This document shows, piece by piece, positions 18,135 through 26,827 of a DNA stretch of 64,000 bases. Position 1 is the first letter of the stretch, and every line of letters starts with the position of its first letter. The notes beneath the pieces were generated by a model that saw only the letters and a list, made by a program, of their open reading frames with translations, was not told the origin of the DNA and ran no database searches. The position numbers and the translations under genes were made by a program. Source of the DNA: SLRI01 sp964402505 (GTDB taxonomy: Bacteria; Pseudomonadota; Alphaproteobacteria; Geminicoccales; Geminicoccaceae); contig CAYOCP010000024.1 in NCBI GenBank assembly GCA_964402505.1, forward strand, positions 1 through 64,000. Direction: 5' to 3'.

Positions 18135-19397
18135 TCAAGTCCCTTTCGCCGGTCGCATGAAGAAGCCTGCGAGCTCGACCTCGGCCGACAGGACGAACTG
18201 GTCCACGATCTCCAGCGTGTCCAGCCGATAGCCGCCGGCGATGAGCAGGGCGGCATCGCGGGCGAAGCTCGCGGGTGCGCACGAGACGTAGACGATGCGG
18301 CTTGCATTGGCCCTGGCGAGCTCGACGGCCTGCGCCTCGGCACCCGCGCGCGGCGGGTCCAGCAAGACCGCGTCGCACCCGGCGAGCTCGCTTGCGGCGA
18401 GAGGTGCCTGAAAGAGGTTGCGGCAGCTCGCAATGATCCGCGGATGACGGCAGGCGGCGACGAGCTCGGCCGCACTATCGAAGGCGCGGATCGCCGTACC
18501 CCGCTCGGCCAGTGGCAGGCCCAGCGTGCCCACCCCGCAGAACAGGTCGACCGCGCGGCGACCGCCGTCGAGATGGCGAAGCACGAACGCCTGCAGGCTC
18601 GCCTCACCTTCCGCGGTCGCTTGCAGAAAGGCCGCAGGCGGCAGCTCGACCGGCAATCCAGCGATGGTGAGGATCGCCGGCAGGTGGGCGACCATGGGTT
18701 CCGGCTCGCTGCCCTCGACGGCGACGGCGAGACGCACCAGCCGCTCCGTTTCGGCAAACGCCACCAGGACCTCCCGGTCTCGGAGGTCCGGCTGTGCTGC
18801 CAGATGGAGCACGAGTTCTACACCCCCATCGAGTTGGGTCAGTGTCGCGCCGCCGCCCCCGCGTGCGCAACCGATGCGCGCAATGAGCTGTCCTAGGGGA
18901 ACAAGGAGGGCCGCCAGCTCGGGGCGCGCGATGGGGCAGCATTCAATCGGCGCGACCTCATTGCTGTGGCGTCGGTAAAAGCCGAGCCGTCCGGCCTTGT
19001 CGAAGGCGAGCCGGAGCCGGCGACGGGAGTGGAGCGGGCTGCGTCGAAAGACGATCGGCTCCGGCACCTCGATGCCGCGGGCGCGTAGGGCACCCAAGAC
19101 GTGCCGGCGCTTCAGCTCCTCATAGGCATTCGATTCGAGATGCTGAAGTGTGCAGCCGCCGCAGCTGCCGAAATACGGACAAGCGGGCCGTGCCCGCTCG
19201 CTGCTCGCGGCTAGGCAGCACAGGGGCTCGAGCCAGCCCCGGCGGCCCGCGTGACGTACGAGCCAGCGCTCCCCGGGCAAGGCACCTGGCACGAAGAGGC
19301 GCTTGCCCTCCAGGGTGACCGTGCCTTCGCCCTTGAATGCGAGGCCCTCGATAGCAATCTCGAAAGGATGTCGGGACGGTGGGCGGTGCCGTTTCAA
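18135..19397 (-). CDS. class I SAM-dependent rRNA/tRNA (uracil-5) methyltransferase, TrmA/RlmD type
   Basis: The 420-residue protein has an N-terminal TRAM-like domain (EGLAFKGEG...), then an Fe-S cysteine motif CPYFGSCGGC (about residues 68-77). A Rossmann methyltransferase domain with DLFCGVGTLGLPLA near 275 follows, then LLDPPRAG near 335 and the catalytic Cys in VYVSCAPAS near 360. This matches RlmD/RumA-like m5U methyltransferases with a [4Fe-4S] cluster. The start is TTG at 19397, overlapping the stop of the upstream small gene as TTGA. A longer frame crosses that gene and is rejected. Which uridine is modified cannot be told here. Confidence 0.88.
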   Translation of the reverse strand: MKRHRPPSRHPFEIAIEGLAFKGEGTVTLEGKRLFVPGALPGERWLVRHAGRRGWLEPLCCLAASSERARPACPYFGSCGGCTLQHLESNAYEELKRRHVLGALRARGIEVPEPIVFRRSPLHSRRRLRLAFDKAGRLGFYRRHSNEVAPIECCPIARPELAALLVPLGQLIARIGCARGGGGATLTQLDGGVELVLHLAAQPDLRDREVLVAFAETERLVRLAVAVEGSEPEPMVAHLPAILTIAGLPVELPPAAFLQATAEGEASLQAFVLRHLDGGRRAVDLFCGVGTLGLPLAERGTAIRAFDSAAELVAACRHPRIIASCRNLFQAPLAASELAGCDAVLLDPPRAGAEAQAVELARANASRIVYVSCAPASFARDAALLIAGGYRLDTLEIVDQFVLSAEVELAGFFMRPAKGT

Positions 19398-19690
19398 GGT
19401 CGTGCCGTCTTGACGACGAAGCTGGCGCTTGAAGCCGGGTCTTGGGGGTCGAGGCGGAGCAGCAGCACGTCGCCCTCCTCGTCGCCGAGCAGCAGGAAGA
19501 CGAAGTCGCTGGTGGCGCTCATCTCTGTGACGTGAAAGCCTGGCGGCAGGACGATGGTCCCGGTGCCGACCAGCGCCTGCTCCTCGTTGCCACGCTCGAC
19601 CATCAGCCAGACGAGCGCCACGACACCGACGACGATCACCACTGCGGCCACCACGTTGAAGACCTTGATGATGCCGAGATATCGTTCCAT
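19394..19690 (-). CDS. small single-span membrane protein of unknown function
   Basis: This protein has 98 residues from the ATG at 19690 (106 if an ATG at 19714 is used). Residues 10-32 (VFNVVAAVVIVVGVVALVWLM) form one membrane span. The C-terminal half (LPPGFHVTEMSATSDFVFLLL...) looks like a small beta-rich periplasmic domain. No family is recognised with certainty. It is divergent from the pseudouridine synthase gene and overlaps the methyltransferase start by four bases. That coupling suggests co-expression but gives no function. Confidence 0.6.
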   Translation of the reverse strand: MERYLGIIKVFNVVAAVVIVVGVVALVWLMVERGNEEQALVGTGTIVLPPGFHVTEMSATSDFVFLLLGDEEGDVLLLRLDPQDPASSASFVVKTARP

Positions 19691-19725
19691 TGCCTGTCCG
19701 CCGCCGGCTGCCATCAGGTTGGTGC

Positions 19726-20676
19726 ATGGCTGAGCCGGCGCTGGTCGAGATTACCGAGGGCGAATCCGGCCGCAGGATCGATGCGGTGCTGGCCGAACGG
19801 CTCGAAGACCTGTCGCGATCGCGGCTGCAGTCGCTGATGCGCGACGGGCACCTGACCGTCGGCGACAGGGTGGTAACCGAGGGCAAGCGACGGGTCAAAC
19901 CGGGCGAGCGCTACCGTCTCGTCGTGCCGCCTTTGGCCTCGTTAAATCTCGTTCCGGAGAATTGGCCGCTCGCCGTGGTGTTCGAGGATGATGACCTACT
20001 CGTCGTCGACAAGCCGGCGGGGCTCGTCGTCCATCCCTCGGCAGGCCATGACCGAAACACCTTGGTGCACGCGCTGCTAGGACATTGCGGGGCGAGCCTT
20101 TCGGGCATTGGCGGGATCGAGCGGCCGGGCATCGTGCATCGCATCGACAAGGACGTGAGCGGTCTTCTGGTCGTCGCCAAGCACGATCGCGCGCACAGGG
20201 GCCTCGCCGGCCAATTCACCCTGCACAGCGTCGATCGGCTCTACGAGGCCGTTGTCCACGGCATGCCCAGTCCCTCAGCCGGCACGATCGACAGGCCGAT
20301 CGGCCGCCATCCGGTGGACCGCAAGCGCATGGCGATCGTTTCGACGGGCAAGCCGGCGGTGACCCGCTATCGCCTGCTCGCATCGGAGGGTGGGCTGATC
20401 GCGCGCATCGAGTTGGCGCTCCAGACCGGGCGCACGCATCAGATCCGGGTGCACCTCTCGGGCCTCGGGCATCCGCTCCTCGGCGACCGGCTCTACCACT
20501 CGCGCCGACACCGGGAACTGCCGGCGGCGCTTCGGGCGGAGATCGAGACCCTGGGACGGGTGGCGCTCCACGCGCGCGTGCTCGGCTTCACCCATCCCGG
20601 CACGGGTGAACGTCTGCGCTTCGAATCCCCGCCGCCAGCGATATTTGATCGACTTCTGGCTCTTGCTCGGGCATAG
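19726..20676 (+). CDS. rluD: RluA-family 23S rRNA pseudouridine synthase (RluD-like)
   Basis: The protein has 316 residues. An S4 RNA-binding domain covers about residues 12-75 (GRRIDAVLAERLEDLSRSRLQSL). The catalytic pseudouridine synthase domain contains HRIDKDVSGLLVVAK near 140, holding the catalytic Asp, and GRTHQIRVHL near 230. Domain order and length fit RluD, which modifies helix 69 of 23S rRNA; RluC is less likely. ATG at 19726 is preferred to an upstream frame start at 19690, which lies over the divergent gene. It is followed by a possible terminator and then rpoH, a common alphaproteobacterial pair. Confidence 0.9.
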   Translation: MAEPALVEITEGESGRRIDAVLAERLEDLSRSRLQSLMRDGHLTVGDRVVTEGKRRVKPGERYRLVVPPLASLNLVPENWPLAVVFEDDDLLVVDKPAGLVVHPSAGHDRNTLVHALLGHCGASLSGIGGIERPGIVHRIDKDVSGLLVVAKHDRAHRGLAGQFTLHSVDRLYEAVVHGMPSPSAGTIDRPIGRHPVDRKRMAIVSTGKPAVTRYRLLASEGGLIARIELALQTGRTHQIRVHLSGLGHPLLGDRLYHSRRHRELPAALRAEIETLGRVALHARVLGFTHPGTGERLRFESPPPAIFDRLLALARA

Positions 20677-20680
20677 CTTG

Positions 20681-20707
20681 CGCGGTCGGGGCATCCGGAC
20701 CGCGTTT
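20681..20707 (+). terminator. weak candidate intrinsic terminator after rluD
   Basis: A 7-bp perfect stem (CGCGGTC at 20681-20687 with GACCGCG at 20698-20704) with a 10-nt loop is followed by only three T residues. It begins five bases after the rluD stop. The short T-tract makes function uncertain. Confidence 0.4.
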
Positions 20708-20828
20708 GGCAAATTTTCATGCAACGAATCAGTCGCGGCGATGTTAAGGGTTGGGGTGATCGCGTGGTACTCCGGGTGCTGATAACCGGAACGTGATCGG
20801 GTGTGCTTGAACTAGCGGAACGTCATCG

Positions 20829-21731
20829 ATGGCAAGTCTTCCCACTGTTCCCCTCGAGGGCAGCGGTCTTTCGCGTTATCTCGAGGAAATCCGGCGGTTC
20901 CCCATGCTCGAGCCGGAAGAGGAGTACATGCTCGCGAAGCGGTGGCGCGAGAACGACGATGTCGCGGCCGCGCACACGCTGGTGACGAGCCATTTGCGCC
21001 TCGTGGCCAAGATCGCCATGGGCTATCGCGGTTACGGCCTGCCGATGAACGAGATCATCTCGGAGGGCAATGTCGGGCTGATGCAGGCGGTCAAGCGGTT
21101 CGAGCCGGAGCGCGGCTTCCGGCTCGCCACCTATGCAATGTGGTGGATCAGGGCCGCCATTCAGGAATACATCCTCCATTCCTGGTCGCTGGTGAAGCTC
21201 GGCACCACCGCGGCGCAGAAGAAGCTCTTCTTCAACCTGCGCCGGCTGAAGAGCCAGATGCAGGCCATCGAGGAGGGCGATCTGAGTCCCGAGGCGGTGA
21301 AGAAAATCGCCGACACACTGGCCGTCACCGAGCAGGACGTCATCGACATGAACCGGCGACTCGAAGGGCCGGACCATTCGCTAAATGCTACGTTGCGCGC
21401 CGAGAGCGACATGGAGTGGCAGGACTGGCTGGTCGACGACCGGGCGACGCAGGACGCGATGCTGGCGGAGGACGACGAGCTCGATCATCGCCGCGATCTC
21501 CTGGCGAGCGCCATGCACGTCCTCAACGACCGTGAGAAGCATATCCTGACGGAGCGCCGGCTCACGGAGAACCCGACCACCCTGGAGGAGCTCAGCGGTC
21601 AGTACGGTATCAGCCGCGAGCGGGTCCGCCAGATCGAGGTGCGCGCCTTCGAGAAGCTGCAGAAGGCCATTCGCGGCATGGAGGCGAGCCGCACCGCCGA
21701 AGCGGCCGCGGCGACCATCCCGCCGCACTGA
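20829..21731 (+). CDS. rpoH: heat-shock RNA polymerase sigma factor RpoH (sigma-32)
   Basis: The 300-residue group 3 sigma factor lacks region 1.1. Region 2 is seen at about residues 50-120 (HLRLVAKIAMGYRGYGLPMNEIISEGNVGLM). The RpoH box QKKLFFNLRRLK near 137, diagnostic of sigma-32, follows. Region 4 near 250-285 (TLEELSGQYGISRERVRQIEVRAFEKLQ) binds the -35 element. It directs transcription of chaperone and protease genes. The 150-bp upstream region has no promoter that I can name safely. It is convergent with yqgE. Confidence 0.96.
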   Translation: MASLPTVPLEGSGLSRYLEEIRRFPMLEPEEEYMLAKRWRENDDVAAAHTLVTSHLRLVAKIAMGYRGYGLPMNEIISEGNVGLMQAVKRFEPERGFRLATYAMWWIRAAIQEYILHSWSLVKLGTTAAQKKLFFNLRRLKSQMQAIEEGDLSPEAVKKIADTLAVTEQDVIDMNRRLEGPDHSLNATLRAESDMEWQDWLVDDRATQDAMLAEDDELDHRRDLLASAMHVLNDREKHILTERRLTENPTTLEELSGQYGISRERVRQIEVRAFEKLQKAIRGMEASRTAEAAAATIPPH

Positions 21732-21771
21732 GAGGCAGGGACGGCGGCCGTCCGTAGCAGCATGTTGTTCT

Positions 21772-22347
21772 TCAGGCGTGTCCTGCCGTGGAGGACAGGA
21801 GCGACGGATCGACACCGATCTTGTTGAGGGCGCCGGCCCACTTCTCCGTGTCGTCGAGCTCGAAGACGATGCGCTCGTCGGGCGGGGCGATGAGCCAGCC
21901 ATTCTTCTGAATTTCGGCGTCGAGCTGTCCCGCGGCCCAGCCTGCATAGCCGAGGGCGAAGACCCGCTGTCGCGGCCCGGTGCCGCTGGCAATCGCCTTC
22001 AGCACGTCGACCGTCGCGGTCAACGCAAACGCCGCATCGATCAAAAGCGTGTTCTCGTGCACGTAGTCCTGCGTGTGCAGAACGAAGCCGCGGCTGCTCT
22101 CGACGGGGCCACCCACATGGACCTTGAGCTTGGCGGCCTCGGCGGTGGGCTCGATGCCGAGCTGCTCGACGATCGTCTTGAACTCGACGTTCTCCGCGAG
22201 CTGGTTGACGATGATCCCCATGGCTCCCTCGTCCGAGTGGGCGCAGAGATAGATCACCGAGCGGTCGAAGCGCGGGTCGGGCATGCCCGGCATGGCCACG
22301 AGCAGCATGCCGGCGAGGTGGTTGTCGTTGGCGTCGTCGGTTTGCAT
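21772..22347 (-). CDS. YqgE/AlgH family protein
   Basis: The 191-residue protein contains the family stretches LLVAMPGMPDPRFDRSVIYLCAH (about 14-36), GAMGIIVNQ (about 41-49) and VHVGGPVESSRGFVLH (about 79-94). Near the C-terminus it has FALGYAGWAAGQLDAEI. The YqgE/AlgH family is conserved in proteobacteria and its biochemical function is not established. The start MQTDDAND at 22347 is chosen over a longer frame to 22416, which would cover the spacer to the divergent peroxiredoxin gene. Confidence 0.88.
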   Translation of the reverse strand: MQTDDANDNHLAGMLLVAMPGMPDPRFDRSVIYLCAHSDEGAMGIIVNQLAENVEFKTIVEQLGIEPTAEAAKLKVHVGGPVESSRGFVLHTQDYVHENTLLIDAAFALTATVDVLKAIASGTGPRQRVFALGYAGWAAGQLDAEIQKNGWLIAPPDERIVFELDDTEKWAGALNKIGVDPSLLSSTAGHA

Positions 22348-22442
22348 GGCTAAGAGATAACGGCTTGCTGCCGGCGCAACAAGAGAGCCCGAGCCGGCGA
22401 TTCTTCCCCCGTTCAATCAACGCAACGAACGAGAGATGCCTC

Positions 22443-22928
22443 ATGACGATCAAGACCGGTGACCGGCTGCCCGATGCGACCTTCAAGCGCAACGATGCCG
22501 GCGACATCACGGACGTGACGACGAGCGAGCTCTGCGCGGGCAAGAAGGTGGTGCTGTTCGCCGTGCCCGGGGCGTACACGCCCACCTGCCACGCAAAGCA
22601 CGTGCCGAGCTATCTGCAGCACTACGATGCGCTGAAGGCGAAGGGCGTCGACACCGTCGCCTGCGTCGCCGTCAACGATCCATTCGTACTCGGCGAATGG
22701 GCCAAAGCCTCCGGTGTCGGCGACAAGATCGTCATGCTGTCGGACGGCAATGCGGAGTTCACCAGAGCCATCGGTCTCGACTTCGACGGCAGCGCCTTCA
22801 AGCTCGGCACGCGCTCCAAGCGCTACGCCATGATCGTCGAGGACGGTGTCGTGAAGTCGCTCGCGGTCGAGGAAGCGCCGCCAATGATGGAGGTGTCCGG
22901 CGCCGACAAGGTCCTGGCAGCTCTCTGA
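22443..22928 (+). CDS. Prx5-type peroxiredoxin
   Basis: The 161-residue thiol peroxidase has the active-site motif PGAYTPTCHAKHVPSY near residues 40-55, with peroxidatic Cys48. The conserved Arg in TRAIGL near 105 and the R-rich TRSKRYAMIVEDGVV strand near 124 fit the Prx5 (glutaredoxin/thioredoxin-dependent) subfamily. It reduces H2O2 and alkyl hydroperoxides in the cytoplasm. It is convergent with rnhA, with only 6 bp between the two stop codons. The start ATG at 22443 is preceded by GAGAG. Confidence 0.92.
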   Translation: MTIKTGDRLPDATFKRNDAGDITDVTTSELCAGKKVVLFAVPGAYTPTCHAKHVPSYLQHYDALKAKGVDTVACVAVNDPFVLGEWAKASGVGDKIVMLSDGNAEFTRAIGLDFDGSAFKLGTRSKRYAMIVEDGVVKSLAVEEAPPMMEVSGADKVLAAL

Positions 22929-22934
22929 GCAGCC

Positions 22935-23420
22935 TCAGCGATTGACCTTCGCATTCCTGATTGCCGCCGTGGCCAACCCGTCGGCCCGCTCGTTGAGCGG
23001 GTCGCCGGCATGGCCCTTCGTCCACGCCCACTCGATCTCGTGCGGTTCGGCAGCCCCTTCCAGGCGCTGCCAGAGATCAACGTTCTTGACGGCCTTCTTG
23101 TCGGCAGTTTTCCAGCCCTTCGCCTTCCAGCCGTCGAGCCATCGGGTAATGCCCTGGCGCAGATAGGCGCTGTCGGTCACGAGACGCACGCGCATGGGCC
23201 GCTTCAGGCTCTCGAGTGCCATGATCGCGGCCATCAGCTCCATCCGGTTGTTGGTCGTCGCCGGCTCGTAGCCGGAGAGTTCGCGCTCGTGCCCGCGCCA
23301 TCGCAGGACCGCACCCCAGCCGCCGGGCCCGGGATTGCCGCTGCACCCGCCATCGGTATGGATCTCGACGACATCATCGGCAGACACCATCCCGCCTGCC
23401 GCCGCGTCACGCGAGGCCAT
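22935..23420 (-). CDS. rnhA: ribonuclease HI
   Basis: The 161-residue protein carries all four metal-binding acidic residues: Asp in HTDGGCSGNPG, Glu in NNRMELMAAI, Asp in LVTDSAYL and Asp in NERADGLA. It degrades RNA in RNA-DNA hybrids. The basic handle region (WKAKGWKTADKK) is present. The start ATG at 23420 lies inside the end of thrB (14-base overlap) and follows GGGAGG by about ten bases; an ATG at 23390 is the alternative. The order ispH-thrB-rnhA is conserved in Alphaproteobacteria. Confidence 0.94.
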   Translation of the reverse strand: MASRDAAAGGMVSADDVVEIHTDGGCSGNPGPGGWGAVLRWRGHERELSGYEPATTNNRMELMAAIMALESLKRPMRVRLVTDSAYLRQGITRWLDGWKAKGWKTADKKAVKNVDLWQRLEGAAEPHEIEWAWTKGHAGDPLNERADGLATAAIRNAKVNR

Positions 23421-24369
23421 AGGCCCGGGCCTCCCGGACGCGCCTGTGGAAAGCGAGCTTCTGCGCGTACTCCATCGGATCCTTGGGCCTGACCAAGGCA
23501 CCGTCGACCTGGTTCAGCCAGTCGAACAGGCGAGTGAGCAGGAAGCGCATGGCCGCTCCGCGGCAGAGCACCGGCAGCGCCTCGATCTCGGCCGGCTCGA
23601 GCGGGCGCACTGTCTGATAGCCGGCGAGCAGCGCGCGCGACTTGGTGAGGTTGAACTCGGCCCGCGGCTCGAAGCACCAGGCATTGAGGCAGATGGCGAT
23701 GTCGTAGGCGAATCGGTCGCTGCAGGCGAAGTAGAAGTCGATGACGCCGGTGACGCGGGCGCCCTCGAAGAACACGTTGTCGGGAAAGAGATCGGCATGA
23801 ATGACGCCCGATGGCAGCTCCTGCGGCCAGTCGCGCTCGAGCCGGTCGAGCTCTCTGGATATGGCCTCGGTGAGGTCCGCGGCGGGGGGAACCGGGCTCA
23901 GCCGGCAGGCCTCGAAGAGCGGCCGCCAGCTCGCCACCGAAAGCGCATTCGCCCTGAAGCCGGAAAAATCACCAACCGCCCGATGCAGGTCGGCGAGCGT
24001 GCCGCCCAGGGCAGCGCAGCGCGCCGCGTCGATCCGCTTCGGCGAGCGGCCGTCGAGAAAGCTGACGATTGCCGCCGGCTTGCCGCACAACTGCTGAAGG
24101 CTGCGGCCATGGCGGTCGTGGATCGGCACGGGACAGGCGATGCCCCGCTCGGCCAAATGATCCATCAGCATGAGAAAGAACGGCAGGTCCGCCGGCTGGA
24201 CCCGCTTCTCGTAGATCGTCAGGATGAAGCGGCCGGTGGTCGTCTCGAGGCGGAAATTCGAGTTCTCGACACCCTCGGCAATGGGCTCGAGGGTCTTGGC
24301 CTCGCCGATGTCGTACTGCGCCAGGAGCGCCTCGAGGGCCGGCCCCGGAACCGAGGTATAGACCGCCAT
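23407..24369 (-). CDS. thrB: homoserine kinase (type II, APH-like fold)
   Basis: The 320-residue protein starts MAVYTSVPGPALEALLAQYDIG and contains GVENSNFRLET (nucleotide loop) near residue 32. VIHADLFPDNVFF near 190 is the catalytic HxDxxxxN loop, and GVIDFYFACSD near 210 holds the metal-binding Asp. This is the ThrB homologue of the aminoglycoside-phosphotransferase fold found in Alphaproteobacteria and Pseudomonas. It makes O-phosphohomoserine for threonine synthesis. A start 21 bases upstream (24390) is possible but less like the family. Confidence 0.92.
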   Translation of the reverse strand: MAVYTSVPGPALEALLAQYDIGEAKTLEPIAEGVENSNFRLETTTGRFILTIYEKRVQPADLPFFLMLMDHLAERGIACPVPIHDRHGRSLQQLCGKPAAIVSFLDGRSPKRIDAARCAALGGTLADLHRAVGDFSGFRANALSVASWRPLFEACRLSPVPPAADLTEAISRELDRLERDWPQELPSGVIHADLFPDNVFFEGARVTGVIDFYFACSDRFAYDIAICLNAWCFEPRAEFNLTKSRALLAGYQTVRPLEPAEIEALPVLCRGAAMRFLLTRLFDWLNQVDGALVRPKDPMEYAQKLAFHRRVREARAYGLA

Positions 24370-24460
24370 CCACCACCAGTCAGCTCGCATGCGACCCGCG
24401 CCTTATGCCGGCCCGGGCACGGCTTGTCACGCGGCACAGGGGCCGCGCGCCGGTTTGGCT

Positions 24461-25432
24461 TCAGGAGGCGTTCTGCAGGCGGCGCACAGGAATTGGCGGG
24501 ACGCGAAAGGAGACGTTCTCGTCGGTGAGGCTGACGGTCGTGACCTCGACCTCGTAGCGTGCCCGAAAGGCCGCGATCACCTCCTCGACCAGCACCTCGG
24601 GCGCCGAGGCGCCGGCGGTCAGCCCGACCGCGGCCACGCCGTCGAGATCCTGCCAGTCAATGTCCGCTGCCGACTGAATGAGCAGCGCGCGTGCGCAGCC
24701 ATTCTGCTTCGCCACCTCCACCAGCCGAAGTGAATTGGAGGAGTTGGGCGCGCCGACCACCAGCACGAGATCGGCGCTCGGCGCAATCGCCGCCACCGCC
24801 TCCTGACGGTTGGTGGTGGCGTAGCAGATGTCTTCGCTGCGCGGTCCGGAGATCCCGGGAAAGCGTTCGCGCAACACGGCAACGATGGCGGCCGTGTCGG
24901 TGAGCGAGAGCGTCGTCTGCGTGGCGTAGGCGACCCTTTGCGGATCGGGCACCTCGACCGTCAGCGCATCGCGGACGGTCTCGACCAGGATGACGGCGCC
25001 GTCGTCCACCTGTCCCATGGTGCCCTCGACCTCGGGATGGCCGGCATGGCCGACCAGGAGCACGGTGTGCCCGTCCGCATGGTGGCGCTCGACCTCGCGA
25101 TGCACCTTGCTGACCAGGGGACAGGTGGCGTCGGCGAAGATCAGCCGGCGACGGCGCGCCTCGGCCGGCACCCGCTTCGGCACCCCGTGCGCCGAGAAAA
25201 CCACGACGGCGTCGTCCGGCACCTCATCGAGTTCGTCCACGAAGACGGCACCGAGAACGCGGAGCTCCTCGACAACGTGGCGGTTGTGCACGATCTCGTG
25301 CCGCACGTAGACTGGCGGCCCGTTCTTCCGCAATGCCTCCTTGACGATGGCGATGGCGCGATCCACGCCGGCGCAGAAGCCGCGCGGATTGGCGAGGCAA
25401 ATGGTCAAGGGCGGGCGTTCGACAGGCGGCAA
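24461..25432 (-). CDS. ispH: 4-hydroxy-3-methylbut-2-enyl diphosphate reductase
   Basis: The 323-residue protein has the three cluster-binding cysteines in PRGFCAGVDRAI (about 19), FADATCPLVSKVH (about 103) and EDICYATTNRQEA (about 200). The catalytic Glu is in VEGTMGQ (about residue 134). IspH uses a [4Fe-4S] cluster to make IPP and DMAPP in the last step of the MEP pathway. The start is TTG at 25432. It is first in the ispH-thrB-rnhA run and is divergent from the MFS exporter gene. Confidence 0.95.
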   Translation of the reverse strand: MPPVERPPLTICLANPRGFCAGVDRAIAIVKEALRKNGPPVYVRHEIVHNRHVVEELRVLGAVFVDELDEVPDDAVVVFSAHGVPKRVPAEARRRRLIFADATCPLVSKVHREVERHHADGHTVLLVGHAGHPEVEGTMGQVDDGAVILVETVRDALTVEVPDPQRVAYATQTTLSLTDTAAIVAVLRERFPGISGPRSEDICYATTNRQEAVAAIAPSADLVLVVGAPNSSNSLRLVEVAKQNGCARALLIQSAADIDWQDLDGVAAVGLTAGASAPEVLVEEVIAAFRARYEVEVTTVSLTDENVSFRVPPIPVRRLQNAS

Positions 25433-25505
25433 GGCAGGCTCCGAGGCGGGAGGGGAAGCGGCCGCATCCGGCGCCGTCGGCCGGCCGGATGGTTAAGTTG
25501 TCGGT

Positions 25506-25518
25506 CGATAGCATATCG
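25506..25518. promoter_or_regulatory. candidate operator between ispH and the MFS exporter
   Basis: An inverted repeat CGATA-GCA-TATCG lies in the 157-bp divergent spacer. It is the only A/T-rich palindrome there, and a MarR-family gene is two genes downstream, so it could be that regulator's site. It is short and could be chance. Confidence 0.3.
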
Positions 25519-25589
25519 GACCCTCCGGCGCGAGGGCCGACGATCGGCATAGCAGCGCGGCGGCGGGCCCGCGCGAGCGAGGGAGTTCT

Positions 25590-26813
25590 GTGACGATGGC
25601 GAGCCGCACGTCCGTGGCGTTGGCCGACGGCACCCGGATCGAGGAATGGCGGCTGATCCTCATTCTCGTGGTGGCAACCGCCATCGGACCCTTCTCGATG
25701 CAGATCTTCCTGCCGGCCTTGCCGGCCATCCAGGCCGGATTCGTCGTTTCCGCCGCGACCGCACAGCTCGCCTTCTCGCTTTCCGCCCTGGCGATGGCGG
25801 TGGCGACGCTGCTCTACGGGCCGCTTTCGGACCGGCTCGGACGGCGGCCGGCGCTGATGGCCGGTCTCCTGGTGTACCTGGCGGGCAGCTTGATCTGCGC
25901 CTTCGCCGGCTCGATCATGCTCCTGGTCCTTGGTCGCATCATCCAGGCCGCCGGTGGTTGCGCCGGCATGGTGCTGGGCCGCGCCATCGTCCGCGATCTC
26001 TACGATCGCGAGCGGTCGGCGGCGGCCATCGCCTATGTGACCATGGCAATGGTGGTGGCGCCGATGGTGGCACCGGCGATAGGTGGTGTGCTGACCGATC
26101 TTTTCGGCTGGCCGGCCGTGTTCCTGGTCGGTGGCGCTCTCGGTGTGCCGGTGCTGATCGCCGTCCGCGGTCATCTGCCTGAGACCCTGGCGCCGCGCAC
26201 CGGGCCAGCCAACACAAAATCGATGCTCGGCGACTTCGCGACGCTGATCCGATTGCCCGCCTTTGTCGGTTTCGCGTTGCAGGGCGGCTTCTCGATGGCC
26301 GTATTCTTCAGTTTTTTGGCCGCTGCCCCCTACGTGATGATCACCGTGCTCGAGCGCCCGCCATCGGAGTACGGCATGATGTTCATCGTCGTCTCTGCGG
26401 CCTTCATGGCCGGCAACTTCGCGGCGGCCCGTCTCGGCCCGCGCCTCGGCATCGATCGGATGGTGCTGGGCGGCAGCGTCGGCACCCTTCTCGGAACCCT
26501 CGTGCTGCTGGTGCTGGTGCCGGCCGTCTACGCGACCCCATGGGCCCTCTTCCTGCCGATGATGATGATCTCCTTCACTCAGGGGATGTCCCTGCCCAAC
26601 AGCATCGCGGCGTCGATCAGCATCAGACCCGATCTCGCCGGCGCCGCTTCCGGCCTTGCCGGCTTCCTGCAGATGGGCACGGCTGCCGTGGCCGCCCAGG
26701 TCACCGGCTCCATCCAGGCCGGCACGCCCTATCCCATGGCCATCGGCATGACGGTCTGCGCTGCCCTGACGATGGCGAGCGCCGTTTTCGCCGTGCGCCA
26801 CGCGCGCGCCTGA
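25590..26813 (+). CDS. MFS multidrug efflux transporter, Bcr/CflA type
   Basis: The 407-residue protein has twelve predicted spans. The family signature in the first loop is FLPALPAIQAGF..., and loop 2-3 holds LYGPLSDRLGRRPALMAG, the MFS motif A. RIIQAAGGCAGMVLGRAIVRDLY near residue 115 is characteristic of Bcr/CflA drug-H+ antiporters. It should export small hydrophobic or cationic compounds across the inner membrane. The GTG start at 25590 follows GGGAG; an ATG two codons later is the alternative. It is followed after 14 bp by a MarR regulator. Confidence 0.88.
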   Translation: MTMASRTSVALADGTRIEEWRLILILVVATAIGPFSMQIFLPALPAIQAGFVVSAATAQLAFSLSALAMAVATLLYGPLSDRLGRRPALMAGLLVYLAGSLICAFAGSIMLLVLGRIIQAAGGCAGMVLGRAIVRDLYDRERSAAAIAYVTMAMVVAPMVAPAIGGVLTDLFGWPAVFLVGGALGVPVLIAVRGHLPETLAPRTGPANTKSMLGDFATLIRLPAFVGFALQGGFSMAVFFSFLAAAPYVMITVLERPPSEYGMMFIVVSAAFMAGNFAAARLGPRLGIDRMVLGGSVGTLLGTLVLLVLVPAVYATPWALFLPMMMISFTQGMSLPNSIAASISIRPDLAGAASGLAGFLQMGTAAVAAQVTGSIQAGTPYPMAIGMTVCAALTMASAVFAVRHARA

Positions 26814-26827
26814 GCGGCGGACGGGGC

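Noticed and set aside
25224..26801. 525-codon minus-strand frame over the MFS transporter
   Set aside because: Its His/Arg/Gly-rich, low-complexity content is what reverse reading of a GC-rich membrane protein gives. The transporter frame has clear MFS motifs.
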